Shown here in pieces: positions 16,031 through 24,295 of a stretch of 64,000 nt of DNA (its first letter is position 1; each line of letters begins with the position of its first letter). The notes below the pieces were generated by a model that had not been told where the DNA came from, did not search any database, and saw nothing but the letters and a program-made list of their open reading frames with translations. The stretch comes from Sphingobacterium sp. UBA4616 (lineage in GTDB: Bacteria; Bacteroidota; Bacteroidia; Sphingobacteriales; Sphingobacteriaceae): positions 1 to 64,000 of the forward strand of contig DGIS01000007.1 of the NCBI GenBank assembly GCA_002386525.1. The letters are read 5' to 3'. The position numbers and the translations under genes are program-made.

Positions 16031-17323
16031 TTAAGGTAATTTATCAAAGTCAATTTTTGGAGCTTTTCCCTTATTGACAAATTCAAATTTGCTGCCTGGC
16101 TTAACGATTTCATTAAAGAAACCACCATTTTTTAGAAAATAACCATTTTTTGTTATACCACCCATTGCATCAATTCGCTGATTGGCAAGATACGTATTGT
16201 CAACACTCAATGACGCCTCTTGAACAGCCTTCCACTGCCCATCATATACCCATTGATTGCCAAACTCAACCTTTCTACCTAGATACCCTTGATTAGGGCT
16301 AAAATTCTCCAAGAAACTGTGGAATCGCTTCAGATAGGTATTCGTTTGTGGGCGTTTGAAACTTGCAATCACATTCCAGGCATTCTCTTCCGGAATAAAA
16401 AACCAAGCGGTATAATCAGTATTTCCTTTTCCATCGGGCTCTCCTTTCAAGAGAAACTTATAGGTTACCCCCGCCTTCCAAAAATACTTGCGGTAACTCT
16501 GTCCGCCAGAACCCTCGTTGCCAAATTCTCCGGAATGCACCTCTTTTCCTTTTTTCAGCAAATGGATTTTCTGTTCCTCCGGAATACTTTTCGGATCATC
16601 CGTATGGAATGGACTCCATACTGAAAAAAGAATACGTCGTTCTGTTTCCGAATTTACCTGTATACCAAAATATCCTTCTCCAAAACCGTTGGCCATAAAA
16701 TAGGAACCAACTTTATCTTCTCCTGGAGGAACCGTCACCTCATTGTAATAGTAGCTGACATTGCCTGCTGTAGGTACTGTGTAATTTAAATGGCAGGAAG
16801 GCCCTCTTCTGGACCAGTAATAATATTCGGGATCATTCGAGTAGATAAGACCATTGGATGCAGCCTCTCCACTAACAACTAATTCTGTTACATCGGCGAA
16901 GCGACGACCTGATTTACTTACTCCTGTTAAGTTGACCTGTACATAACCTGGAACCTTGATATCAATTAATAAAGCAGCTGTTTCCGATAGTTCAGTACCT
17001 TCTACATCTACGATCGTTTTTTTTCCCAATGCTGCGATTTCGATTTTAGATCTACCACCATCATTTTTTGCTTTCAGCTTTAGTGTTAACTTGCCTGCTT
17101 TTTGTGCTCTAAAATAGACCGATGCCACTCCTTTGTCGCTGGACCATCTCACAAGACCATTTCGACCAGAAATCTCTGCATTACCAGTTTGTCCTGCGGT
17201 AATGAAAGCATTGCCTGCAAGCGGAACTGTAAAAGTCTGTTGCGCTGTCTGCGCGATACTCGCAATGGACCCACAGAATAAGGCCCCCATAAAGAAGTAC
17301 TGGATAAAGTGTTTTCTTTTCAT
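16031..17323 (-). CDS. secreted DUF5077/DUF3472 protein
   Basis: 430 residues. Signal peptide at 1-24 (ends SIASIAQ), then a beta-sandwich domain of DUF5077 type (about 28-150, VPLAGNAFITAG) that probably binds carbohydrate, then a DUF3472 domain (about 165-375) with YYWSRRGPSCHLNYTVP, FGIQVNSETERRILFSVWSPF and FGNQWVYDGQWKAV. Exported or cell-surface protein; in other Bacteroidota such proteins accompany polysaccharide genes, but none are next to it here. Single gene; a decayed gene follows immediately on the same strand. Confidence 0.8.
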   Translation of the reverse strand: MKRKHFIQYFFMGALFCGSIASIAQTAQQTFTVPLAGNAFITAGQTGNAEISGRNGLVRWSSDKGVASVYFRAQKAGKLTLKLKAKNDGGRSKIEIAALGKKTIVDVEGTELSETAALLIDIKVPGYVQVNLTGVSKSGRRFADVTELVVSGEAASNGLIYSNDPEYYYWSRRGPSCHLNYTVPTAGNVSYYYNEVTVPPGEDKVGSYFMANGFGEGYFGIQVNSETERRILFSVWSPFHTDDPKSIPEEQKIHLLKKGKEVHSGEFGNEGSGGQSYRKYFWKAGVTYKFLLKGEPDGKGNTDYTAWFFIPEENAWNVIASFKRPQTNTYLKRFHSFLENFSPNQGYLGRKVEFGNQWVYDGQWKAVQEASLSVDNTYLANQRIDAMGGITKNGYFLKNGGFFNEIVKPGSKFEFVNKGKAPKIDFDKLP

Positions 17324-17786
17324 ATTTTATTTATCAATGTATATATGCACAGATTAGTATACCAACTTGGTCATTCATGCTTTCCATGAATTCAAGCTAC
17401 CGTTATACCCGACCCCCTCACAGAGCCCAACTGCTATATCCGTTCTGAAATTTGACGTATAAGCTATCCTTCACCTTACTATTGAATAAGGATGGTATCG
17501 GTTCCTGAGCCGGATTATTGGATGAAGATAAGGGTTAGAGTTAAAGAAAAAGAAATCAAATGTATATCAATCGATTGTGTAAAAAAACAGCCATAAAAGA
17601 AGAAGATTCCAGCTGTAATCGATTGATGAGAAAAGTAGATAAAAGGTATCAAACCACGAAGATTTGTACTACAAAAGACCAATGCATAAAAAAAGTGAAG
17701 GGCTTGACTCTTCACTTTTCCACACGATGTTAATAACTATGTTAATAACATTACTTCGATTGTAAGGTTATCACTGAGCTGATTCG
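17324..17786. other. intergenic region between argC and the DUF3472 gene
   Basis: 463 bases without a convincing gene. A 66-codon hydrophobic frame on the minus strand (17515-17715) overlaps the argC terminator and looks accidental. The remainder holds the upstream region of the DUF3472 gene, where I find no TAnnTTTG promoter match. Confidence 0.5.
17688..17720 (-). terminator. terminator of the argA-argG-argC unit
   Basis: Read on the minus strand, AAAAGTGAAG and CTTCACTTTT form a 10-bp stem with a 9-nt loop and a following T-run. It lies about 70 bases after the argC stop. Confidence 0.8.
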
Positions 17787-18800
17787 TTAAAAACCAACGC
17801 TCTTTAAATTTAATCCTGTACGTTCATCTAAACCGAACATTAAGTTCATATTTTGCACCGCCTGTCCAGACGCACCTTTCAGCAGATTGTCTGTTGCATT
17901 TAAAATAAGCAACTTGTTTCCATGCTTTTCGAGGTGGATAATACTTTTATTCGTATTGACAACCTGCTTGAGGTCGATATTTTTTTTGCTGACATGCGTA
18001 AAAGGGTGGGCTGCATAATACGTCTCATATACTTCGTAAGCCTCTTCTTCGGACAAGTCCGTATCAACATAAATTGCCGAAAAAATTCCTCTGGCAAAAT
18101 CACCACGCTGCGGCACAAAATTAATTCTTTCAGCGGCACGTTCCAGTAATGACTTGCTGGACACAGGTAAAAACCCCGCTTGAAGCTGATCCAGCGACTC
18201 GGAAATTTCCTGCAAATGCTGGTGCTCAAAAGACTTGTAGGCCGAAAGATTATTGTTGCGCCAAGAAAAATGTGTCGTCGCTCCTGGTTTCTGTCCCGCT
18301 CCCGTAGATCCAGTAGTTGCATTGACATGAAGCTGATTTGGCAACAAACCTTTACTAGCCAATGGCAACAGCGCCAACTGTATATTTGTTGCAAAACATC
18401 CTGGATTTGCAATATATTGTGCGATCTTGATTGCTTCTTTGTTTAATTCCGGAAGCCCATATACAAATTGCTGTCCTTGATAAGCCGTATTTGCCCGGAG
18501 CCGGTAATCTTGTGAAAGATCAATAATCTTCACAGATGCATCAACTGCATTTGCATCCAAAAATTTACGTGCATCGCCATGGCCAACACATAAAAACAAG
18601 ACATCAATATCAGAGTGAAAATCAGAGGAGAACGTCAATTCCGTATCTCCGAATAAATCATTGTGTACTTCATATAACTTATTTCCGGCATTAGAAGCAC
18701 TATTGGCAAATACGATTTCCACCTCAGGATGGTAAATCAACACACGTAATAACTCACCACCGGTATATCCTGCCGAACCAATTATCCCAACTCTTATCAT
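17787..18800 (-). CDS. argC: N-acyl-gamma-glutamyl-phosphate reductase
   Basis: NADPH-dependent reduction of the acylglutamyl phosphate made by ArgB to the semialdehyde. 337 residues; Rossmann start VGIIGSAGYTGGELLRVL, catalytic Cys135 in IANPGCFATN, and the conserved HFSWRNNN and RGIFSAIYV segments. Usually named for N-acetyl substrates; if the ArgF' here acts on succinylornithine, this enzyme would handle N-succinyl intermediates. Third gene after the GNAT and argG, 100 bases downstream of argG. Confidence 0.94.
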   Translation of the reverse strand: MIRVGIIGSAGYTGGELLRVLIYHPEVEIVFANSASNAGNKLYEVHNDLFGDTELTFSSDFHSDIDVLFLCVGHGDARKFLDANAVDASVKIIDLSQDYRLRANTAYQGQQFVYGLPELNKEAIKIAQYIANPGCFATNIQLALLPLASKGLLPNQLHVNATTGSTGAGQKPGATTHFSWRNNNLSAYKSFEHQHLQEISESLDQLQAGFLPVSSKSLLERAAERINFVPQRGDFARGIFSAIYVDTDLSEEEAYEVYETYYAAHPFTHVSKKNIDLKQVVNTNKSIIHLEKHGNKLLILNATDNLLKGASGQAVQNMNLMFGLDERTGLNLKSVGF

Positions 18801-18900
18801 TTTCTTGAATTTAGTATTTAGGTATGATTTAAAATGTTATGCAATGCATTTTTTTCTATTAATTTCGTCATAGGGAAAAATACATTGCATAAAACATGGT

Positions 18901-20085
18901 TTATTTTTGATTCACTTTGTGCCAAATGATCGTTTGATTTCCAAAAATTTTGGAGAAACCTTTCACGTCGTCACCTGTATAACCTTTATTCATTTCACCG
19001 TAACTACCAAATTTATTAGACATCAAGTCATGCTCAGACTCCACACCGATAACCACAAAACGATATGGATGAAGTTCAACTATCACGCGGCCAGTCACAG
19101 TCTCTTGTGAGGATTGTAAGAATGCTTCGATATCGCGCATAACCGGATCGTGCATCTGCCCTTCGTGCATATAATTACCGTAGAAAGCAGCGATCTGATC
19201 TTTCCAGGATAATTGCCATTTGGTTAAGGTATGCTTTTCTAAGGTGTGATGTGCCTTAATTAGAATCACTGAAGCTGCGGCTTCAAAACCCACACGCCCT
19301 TTGATACCGATGATGGTATCTCCGACATGAATATCACGACCGATTCCATAAGGTTGAGCAATAGCTTGCAATTCCTGAATGACCTTAACAGAAGCCATTT
19401 TTTCTCCGTTTAAAGCTACTGGCTCGCCCTTTTCAAAATCTATTGTAATTTGCTGTGGTTCTGAAGATGTCACTGGAGTCGGCCAAGCCGATTCTGGCAG
19501 ATATTGATTGGATGTCAATGTTTCTGCTCCACCAACAGAGGTACCCCAAAGGCCTTTATTGATCGAATATTTCGCTTTTTCGGCGGAATATTCAACCCCA
19601 TGTTTGTTCAAATATTCTATTTCTGCTTCACGGGACAATTGTAGATCGCGGATAGGCGTAATAATTTCAACCCCTGGGATTAATGTCTGGAAAATCATAT
19701 CAAAACGAACCTGATCATTTCCTGCACCTGTAGAGCCGTGGGCGACACATTCAGCGCCGATTTGCTTTGCATAGTTTGCGATAGCAGTAGCCTGACATAC
19801 GCGCTCCGCAGAAACTGACAATGGGTAAGTCGCATTCTTTAACACATTACCGAAGATCAAGTATTTAATAGTTTCGCGGTAATAGTCTGCTGTTTCGTCA
19901 ATCGCCGTATGTGATTTTACACCTAATGCATAAGCACGTGCCTCAATATTCTTCAATTCTTCATCCGAAAAACCACCTGTATTTACAACGACGGAATGAA
20001 CCTCTAAACCTAAATCTTGCGTAAGATAAATACAACAAAACGAAGTATCTAATCCTCCGCTGAATGCTAAAACTACTTTTTTCAT
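18901..20085 (-). CDS. argG: argininosuccinate synthase
   Basis: Joins citrulline and aspartate with ATP to form argininosuccinate. 394 residues; the PP-loop SGGLDTSFC sits at residues 9-17, and GSTGAGNDQVRFDM, followed later by YSINKGLWGTSVGG, are standard signatures. It lies between the GNAT gene and argC in the argA-like/argG/argC unit, 183 bases after the GNAT gene, a larger gap than usual for an operon but with no terminator in it. Confidence 0.96.
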   Translation of the reverse strand: MKKVVLAFSGGLDTSFCCIYLTQDLGLEVHSVVVNTGGFSDEELKNIEARAYALGVKSHTAIDETADYYRETIKYLIFGNVLKNATYPLSVSAERVCQATAIANYAKQIGAECVAHGSTGAGNDQVRFDMIFQTLIPGVEIITPIRDLQLSREAEIEYLNKHGVEYSAEKAKYSINKGLWGTSVGGAETLTSNQYLPESAWPTPVTSSEPQQITIDFEKGEPVALNGEKMASVKVIQELQAIAQPYGIGRDIHVGDTIIGIKGRVGFEAAASVILIKAHHTLEKHTLTKWQLSWKDQIAAFYGNYMHEGQMHDPVMRDIEAFLQSSQETVTGRVIVELHPYRFVVIGVESEHDLMSNKFGSYGEMNKGYTGDDVKGFSKIFGNQTIIWHKVNQK

Positions 20086-20268
20086 TGAGATAAATTGTTT
20101 TTTTATTATGCTGAAACTCTTCTTAAGCGACCGGCTCTAATTAAGCCTGAAGCTTGCTGTTTCATCACTGTTCATTATTTATTTTCACTGGCTGCTAAGC
20201 CAGTTGACATACTATGTATGAAATTGTGGAGAACGATGTATGACATCAAATCGCTCCTATTAAACTTA

Positions 20269-20985
20269 TCAAAATCCCTTTGCGACTTTGTTGTGCTTAG
20301 ACAAATTGATAGACGCAAACTTGTTTGCCGATTTCCAGAACTTCGCCTGTATACGTTTTAACAAAGATTGTTTTTGTGTAATTCTTTCCAAGCGTTCCTT
20401 GGCTTCATGCTTACGCTGGATCTTCTCACGCAATTCACGTTCCTTTTCTTCCGGGTCCCAAAGCATGGCTGTGCACATACAATTTTTACGGTCTTTACTC
20501 ATCAGGATCTCATAGTTGACACAACTCTGGCAGCCTTTCCAGAATTCATCATCTGTAGTCAGTTCGGAATATGGAACCGGTTCGTAACCCAATTCCGAAT
20601 TGATTTTCATTACGGCGAATCCCGTTGTCAAGCCAAAAATCTTTGCTTTGGGGTATTTTTCACGAGAAAGGTCAAAGACTCTTTTTTTGATTGCTTTGGC
20701 CAAACCTACTTTTCGGAATTCGGGATTTACAATCAGACCGGAGTTGGCAACATAATCACCATGTCCCCAAGTTTCTATATAACAAAAACCTGCCCATCGG
20801 CCATCTTTATGTAAAGCAATCACTGCTTTACCTTCATTCATTTTGTTGGCAACGTACTCTGGTTTACGACGCGCAATACCAGTGCCACGAGCCTTTGCAG
20901 ACTCGAACATTTCGTCGCAAATAACCTCTGCATAATGTGCATGCTCAGGTTTAGCCGGGATAATTAAAAAATCTGATATAGTCAT
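20269..20985 (-). CDS. GNAT acyltransferase, argA-like
   Basis: 238 residues. A GNAT fold with the acyl-CoA loop in VNPEFRKVGLAKAIKKRVF (about residues 87-105), then a conserved cysteine set, CQSC and CMC (about 150-172), and a long basic helical tail with many Lys/Arg. It is the first structural gene of the argG-argC unit, so the likely job is to acylate glutamate for arginine synthesis, taking the place of ArgA or ArgJ, neither of which is seen in the window. Whether the donor is acetyl-CoA or succinyl-CoA cannot be told from the sequence. It is preceded by a possible leader peptide with arginine codons. Confidence 0.8.
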   Translation of the reverse strand: MTISDFLIIPAKPEHAHYAEVICDEMFESAKARGTGIARRKPEYVANKMNEGKAVIALHKDGRWAGFCYIETWGHGDYVANSGLIVNPEFRKVGLAKAIKKRVFDLSREKYPKAKIFGLTTGFAVMKINSELGYEPVPYSELTTDDEFWKGCQSCVNYEILMSKDRKNCMCTAMLWDPEEKERELREKIQRKHEAKERLERITQKQSLLKRIQAKFWKSANKFASINLSKHNKVAKGF

Positions 20986-21099
20986 TGACTTACGACCCTA
21001 ATAATAAAACAACAACTACCGCCGTGTTTTGTTGACTAAATAAATTAAAATAACGGATTCAAAACCATCGGACAATCATGGTCTTACTTGGAAAGATTC

Positions 21100-21126
21100 A
21101 CTACCTCAAATCAAGCCCGAGGTAGT
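21100..21126 (-). promoter_or_regulatory. leader hairpin overlapping the leader ORF end
   Basis: ACTACCTC (21126-21119, minus strand) pairs perfectly with GAGGTAGT (21107-21100). The 5' arm lies inside the last codons of the leader ORF. The same arm could instead pair with GGTAGT at 21020-21015, 30 bases before the GNAT start, giving two competing folds. No T-run follows, so it is not a classic terminator. Confidence 0.4.
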
Positions 21127-21245
21127 ATGGGTCGTCGGAAGCGTAAAACAGGTATTTCTACGAAAATGAAAGCACAGAAGACCTTCTTCATAAACTTTTC
21201 AAAAGTTTGCGTATAAGAATAATCTTTCTTTTTGTTCTGTTTCAT
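21111..21245 (-). CDS. possible 44-residue arginine leader peptide
   Basis: ATG (21245-21243) to TGA (21113-21111). The product is basic and ends VLRFRRPILPRA; four of its last ten or so residues are Arg, encoded CGC, CGA, CGA, CGG. It begins about 27 nt after the predicted start site of a consensus promoter (21278-21311) and a hairpin overlaps its end. The arrangement upstream of an arginine operon resembles a ribosome-sensing attenuator: slow Arg codons would change folding downstream. Arginine leader peptides of this kind are not, to my knowledge, described in Bacteroidota; conservation is untested. Confidence 0.4.
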   Translation of the reverse strand: MKQNKKKDYSYTQTFEKFMKKVFCAFIFVEIPVLRFRRPILPRA

Positions 21246-21277
21246 TTTTTATGATCTGTCAATTGTTTCTGACGATG

Positions 21278-21311
21278 CAAATGTATAAAAATATTTTTTT
21301 CTTTTCCACAA
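21278..21311 (-). promoter_or_regulatory. promoter of the argA-like/argG/argC unit
   Basis: On the minus strand: TTG (21311-21309), 23-bp spacer, TACATTTG (21285-21278). The start site would be near 21272, giving a leader of about 290 nt before the GNAT gene, long enough for the leader ORF and hairpin. Confidence 0.55.
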
Positions 21312-21527
21312 TATTCTTATTGATTTTTTGCAAAAATTAAAAATTCAAAATCTAACACAAAAGCTGCTATGTAAGCTTCATTTTCAAGCGATTAATCCGC
21401 AACAATACGGGACTATACTGCACATATTAGCGATGTTAATTTGACAATAAAACAGATAAAGGTTTAACGCTTTATCAATTGAAATTGTTGTTTTCTCTAT
21501 AGGTTCGTTATTTTTAGTCAAAAACGA

Positions 21528-21535
21528 TACTTTTG
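21528..21535 (+). promoter_or_regulatory. possible -7 element for the 91-residue gene
   Basis: TACTTTTG fits TAnnTTTG but lies only 13 bases before the first ATG and has no TTG at the usual distance. If used, the messenger would be almost leaderless or start at the second ATG (21561). Confidence 0.25.
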
Positions 21536-21548
21536 TAAGGATCATTTA

Positions 21549-21824
21549 ATGGAGAATAATATGTCACCGAGTTTAATTTTCTATATTATTTTTGCGGTCC
21601 CTTACATTGTATTTATGTATTGGCTCGTTAAACAAGACAAGCATAAGTATGCCTGGGGGATAGCAATCATTACTATCGTTGCCATATTGGCTATCTACGT
21701 GTCGCAGAAAGCCAGTAAAGTGGCAATGGACAATTATCAACAGCATCAGATCGATTCGAGAGAAATCGAACGAGAAGAGCGTTTACAAAAACAACAGGAT
21801 AGTATTAATCATGCTCGACAATAA
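21549..21824 (+). CDS. small two-helix membrane protein
   Basis: 91 residues (or 87 from the ATG at 21561). Two membrane helices (about 8-25 and 34-51) are joined by a short basic loop, KQDKHKYAW; the C-terminal 40 residues form a charged, probably helical tail rich in Gln, Arg and Glu. Not recognised; single gene with a strong shared terminator, which supports that it is real. Confidence 0.6.
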   Translation: MENNMSPSLIFYIIFAVPYIVFMYWLVKQDKHKYAWGIAIITIVAILAIYVSQKASKVAMDNYQQHQIDSREIEREERLQKQQDSINHARQ

Positions 21825-21852
21825 AAAAAGCGGTTAATACCGCTTTTTTTAT
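21824..21852. terminator. bidirectional terminator
   Basis: AAAAAAAGCGGT and ACCGCTTTTTTT form a 12-bp stem with a TAAT loop. It serves the small membrane protein gene and the convergent peptidase gene, whose stop codon lies within it. Confidence 0.88.
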
Positions 21853-23957
21853 TGTTCGTTTGCATAGTCTGGAATAATTCCTTCCAATTTAAAGAGAAAA
21901 GCATATTCCAATGCGATTTCCTTTAAATAGTCAAACCGACCAGAGGCTCCACCATGGCCATAATCCATATCTGTTTTCAAAAGTAAAACCGCATCCCCAA
22001 TTTTTGTTGCACGCAGTTTGGCCACCCATTTAGCCGGTTCAAAATACTGCACCTGACTATCGTGTAGCCCTGTGGTAACAAGCAAATTTGGATACTCTTT
22101 CGGTTCAATGTTCTCGTAAGGCGAATAGCTTTTCATATAAAAATAAGCCTCCTCATCATTTGGATTACCCCATTCATCATATTCATTTGTCGTCAACGGT
22201 ATTGTATCGTCCAGCATCGTATTCACAACATCCACAAAAGGAACCTGAGCTATAATGCCATGGTATTGCTCGGGTGCAATATTAGCAACTGCTCCCATTA
22301 GCAGACCTCCGGCACTACCTCCTTGCGCATAGAGATGTTCCGATATACAATAATGCTGGTCAATCAAATATTGACCACAATCCACAAAATCATAAAAGGT
22401 ATTCATCTTGTGCATCATTTTTCCCTCTTCATACCATTGACGCCCCATTTCTTCTCCACCTCTAATATGTGCCAAGGCGTAGATAAATCCACGATCCAGT
22501 AAACTCAGCCTATTGCTTGAAAAAGTAGGATCCATCGAAGCCCCATAGGAGCCATATGCATACTGCAATAAAGGGGCTGTGCCATCCAGTTTGGTTCCTT
22601 TCTTATATACAATAGATATAGGTACCCGAACACCGTCTCTTGCAATAGCAAAGATACGTTCGGTAATATAGGCTGCTTGGTCATACCCCCCCAAAACTTC
22701 CTGTTGCTTCAATAAAACTTTACGCTGTTCGGCCATATCATACTCGTAAACCGAATTTGGCGTCACTAAAGAGGTATAACCATATCGTAACTTATCACTG
22801 TTGTATTCAACATTAATACCCGGGTATACCGTATAGGCAACTTCTCCGAAATCCAAATAGTGCTGTTGATGACTGTTTAAATTGTAAATCGCTAATTGAG
22901 TCAATCCATTTTTCCGTTCAGCAATCGCCAAGAAATCCTTAAATTCTTCGATATCACTGATCAATACATCTGGTCGATGGTCTAAGAATATTTGCCAATG
23001 AATACGCTCGGTGCGATCCAATGGACATTGCATGATTCGAAAATTAATAGCCCCATCATTCGTAAGAATTAAAAACCGATCTTCCAATACAACAACAGAA
23101 TAAAGAACATCGTGAATCCTAGGCTGAAAAACACGAAATGCTGACTGCGGGAAATCCGCATTCAATAACCAGATTTCCGAGGATAATGTTCCCTCCGAGT
23201 TGATAAAGATATATTTTCCATTTTTCGATTTACCAACTGCAATATAATTTGTGTTATCTTTTTCTTCATAAACAGCCACATCCGAAGCCGGATCACTTCC
23301 CAATGTATGCCGCATAATCTTTTCACTGAGCAACGTAATAGGGTTCTTTGCGGTATAAAAAAGGGTTAGGTTATCATTTCCCCAAATTGCCGCCCCCTCG
23401 GTATTCCTTATCTGATCGGGGAAAATTGCTCCAGTCTCCAGATCCTTCACATATATCGTATATTCTCTACGGGAAACGGTATCTACACTAAAAGCAAGCA
23501 ACCGGTTATCCGGACTCACTGAAAATCCTTTTGCTGTGTAATATGCATGTCCCTGAGCAAGCTGGTCGACATCTAGCAATACTTGTTCTTCGGCATCGAG
23601 TGTACCCTTTTTCCGACAGAATTTAAAATATTGTTTTCGCTCTTCTGTCCGGCTATAATAATAGTAGCCGTTTTTATAATAAGGCACTGACTCGTCTTTT
23701 TCTTTAATACGGGATTTAAGTTCATGAAATAGATCTTCCTGCAGGTGCGCAGTATCTTCAAGCATCAAGTTGGTATAAGAATTCTCTTCCTCTAGATAAT
23801 CAATCACTTCTTGCGCTTTTTCTCCCTTTTTAAAGTAATCGATCATCCAGTAATAATCATCTTGAACAGTATCATTATGTACCTTTCTGATATGGGGATA
23901 AACAGCTGCTTTTGGGACCATCAAGTTAGGCCAATATATTTTTTTATGGTGTTGCAT
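21849..23957 (-). CDS. S9 prolyl oligopeptidase (protease II type)
   Basis: 702 residues, typical of oligopeptidase B / protease II. An N-terminal beta-propeller (about 60-410) is followed by an alpha/beta hydrolase domain with the nucleophile in YAQGGSAGGLLMG, Asp in the TGLHDSQVQY region and His in DYGHGGASGRFDYLKE. It cleaves short peptides, often after basic residues. No signal peptide is seen, so it is probably cytoplasmic. The first Met is used; a second at residue 13 (MVPKAAVYP) is also possible. Confidence 0.9.
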   Translation of the reverse strand: MQHHKKIYWPNLMVPKAAVYPHIRKVHNDTVQDDYYWMIDYFKKGEKAQEVIDYLEEENSYTNLMLEDTAHLQEDLFHELKSRIKEKDESVPYYKNGYYYYSRTEERKQYFKFCRKKGTLDAEEQVLLDVDQLAQGHAYYTAKGFSVSPDNRLLAFSVDTVSRREYTIYVKDLETGAIFPDQIRNTEGAAIWGNDNLTLFYTAKNPITLLSEKIMRHTLGSDPASDVAVYEEKDNTNYIAVGKSKNGKYIFINSEGTLSSEIWLLNADFPQSAFRVFQPRIHDVLYSVVVLEDRFLILTNDGAINFRIMQCPLDRTERIHWQIFLDHRPDVLISDIEEFKDFLAIAERKNGLTQLAIYNLNSHQQHYLDFGEVAYTVYPGINVEYNSDKLRYGYTSLVTPNSVYEYDMAEQRKVLLKQQEVLGGYDQAAYITERIFAIARDGVRVPISIVYKKGTKLDGTAPLLQYAYGSYGASMDPTFSSNRLSLLDRGFIYALAHIRGGEEMGRQWYEEGKMMHKMNTFYDFVDCGQYLIDQHYCISEHLYAQGGSAGGLLMGAVANIAPEQYHGIIAQVPFVDVVNTMLDDTIPLTTNEYDEWGNPNDEEAYFYMKSYSPYENIEPKEYPNLLVTTGLHDSQVQYFEPAKWVAKLRATKIGDAVLLLKTDMDYGHGGASGRFDYLKEIALEYAFLFKLEGIIPDYANEQ

Positions 23958-24295
23958 GCTCTTTTAATATGCTATTTTGATGAACTATTTTTAGGAAACG
24001 GACTGTTTCACTGGAGTAAAACAGAATTTGTTTATAAATGGGTTGAATTTAAGATATTTCTTCAACAGTTCGGCGTGAAGGGATAGATTATAAGCACTTT
24101 TAATAAAAATTAACAGTTTCAGAAGAGCCATTAGCATTATCTTTGCTATCCTACTTCAGTCAGGCGTTGTTGCACTTACCTGCGTAGGAAGAACATGCGC
24201 AGGAAGAAAATTTAATATAAACACAATAGCTTATCATGTGTCATAGCTTCAATGAAAAAAATGAGTGCAGACACCTTATTAATAATTATTTGCAT
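23958..24295. other. divergent intergenic region
   Basis: 338 bases between the divergent S9 and S8 peptidase genes. TATCTTTG at 24138-24145 fits the -7 element for the S8 gene but no TTG is found about 20 bases upstream. Near-direct repeats GTAGGAAGAA/GCAGGAAGAA occur near 24183-24208. Nothing else is recognised. Confidence 0.3.

Noticed and set aside
17515..17715. 66-codon hydrophobic minus-strand frame after argC.
   Set aside because: It overlaps the argC terminator, has no start signal and its hydrophobicity follows from T-rich sequence.
20175..20246. 23-codon ORF between the GNAT gene and argG (minus strand) with GGAG ahead of its ATG and a small ACTGGCT/AGCCAGT hairpin inside.
   Set aside because: It has no arginine codons, no promoter of its own and no family resemblance; length is within chance for a 183-base gap.
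21121..21220. Short plus-strand basic frame (MGRRKRKTGIST...) opposite the arg leader.
   Set aside because: It is the antisense of the better-supported leader ORF and has no promoter or ribosome site.
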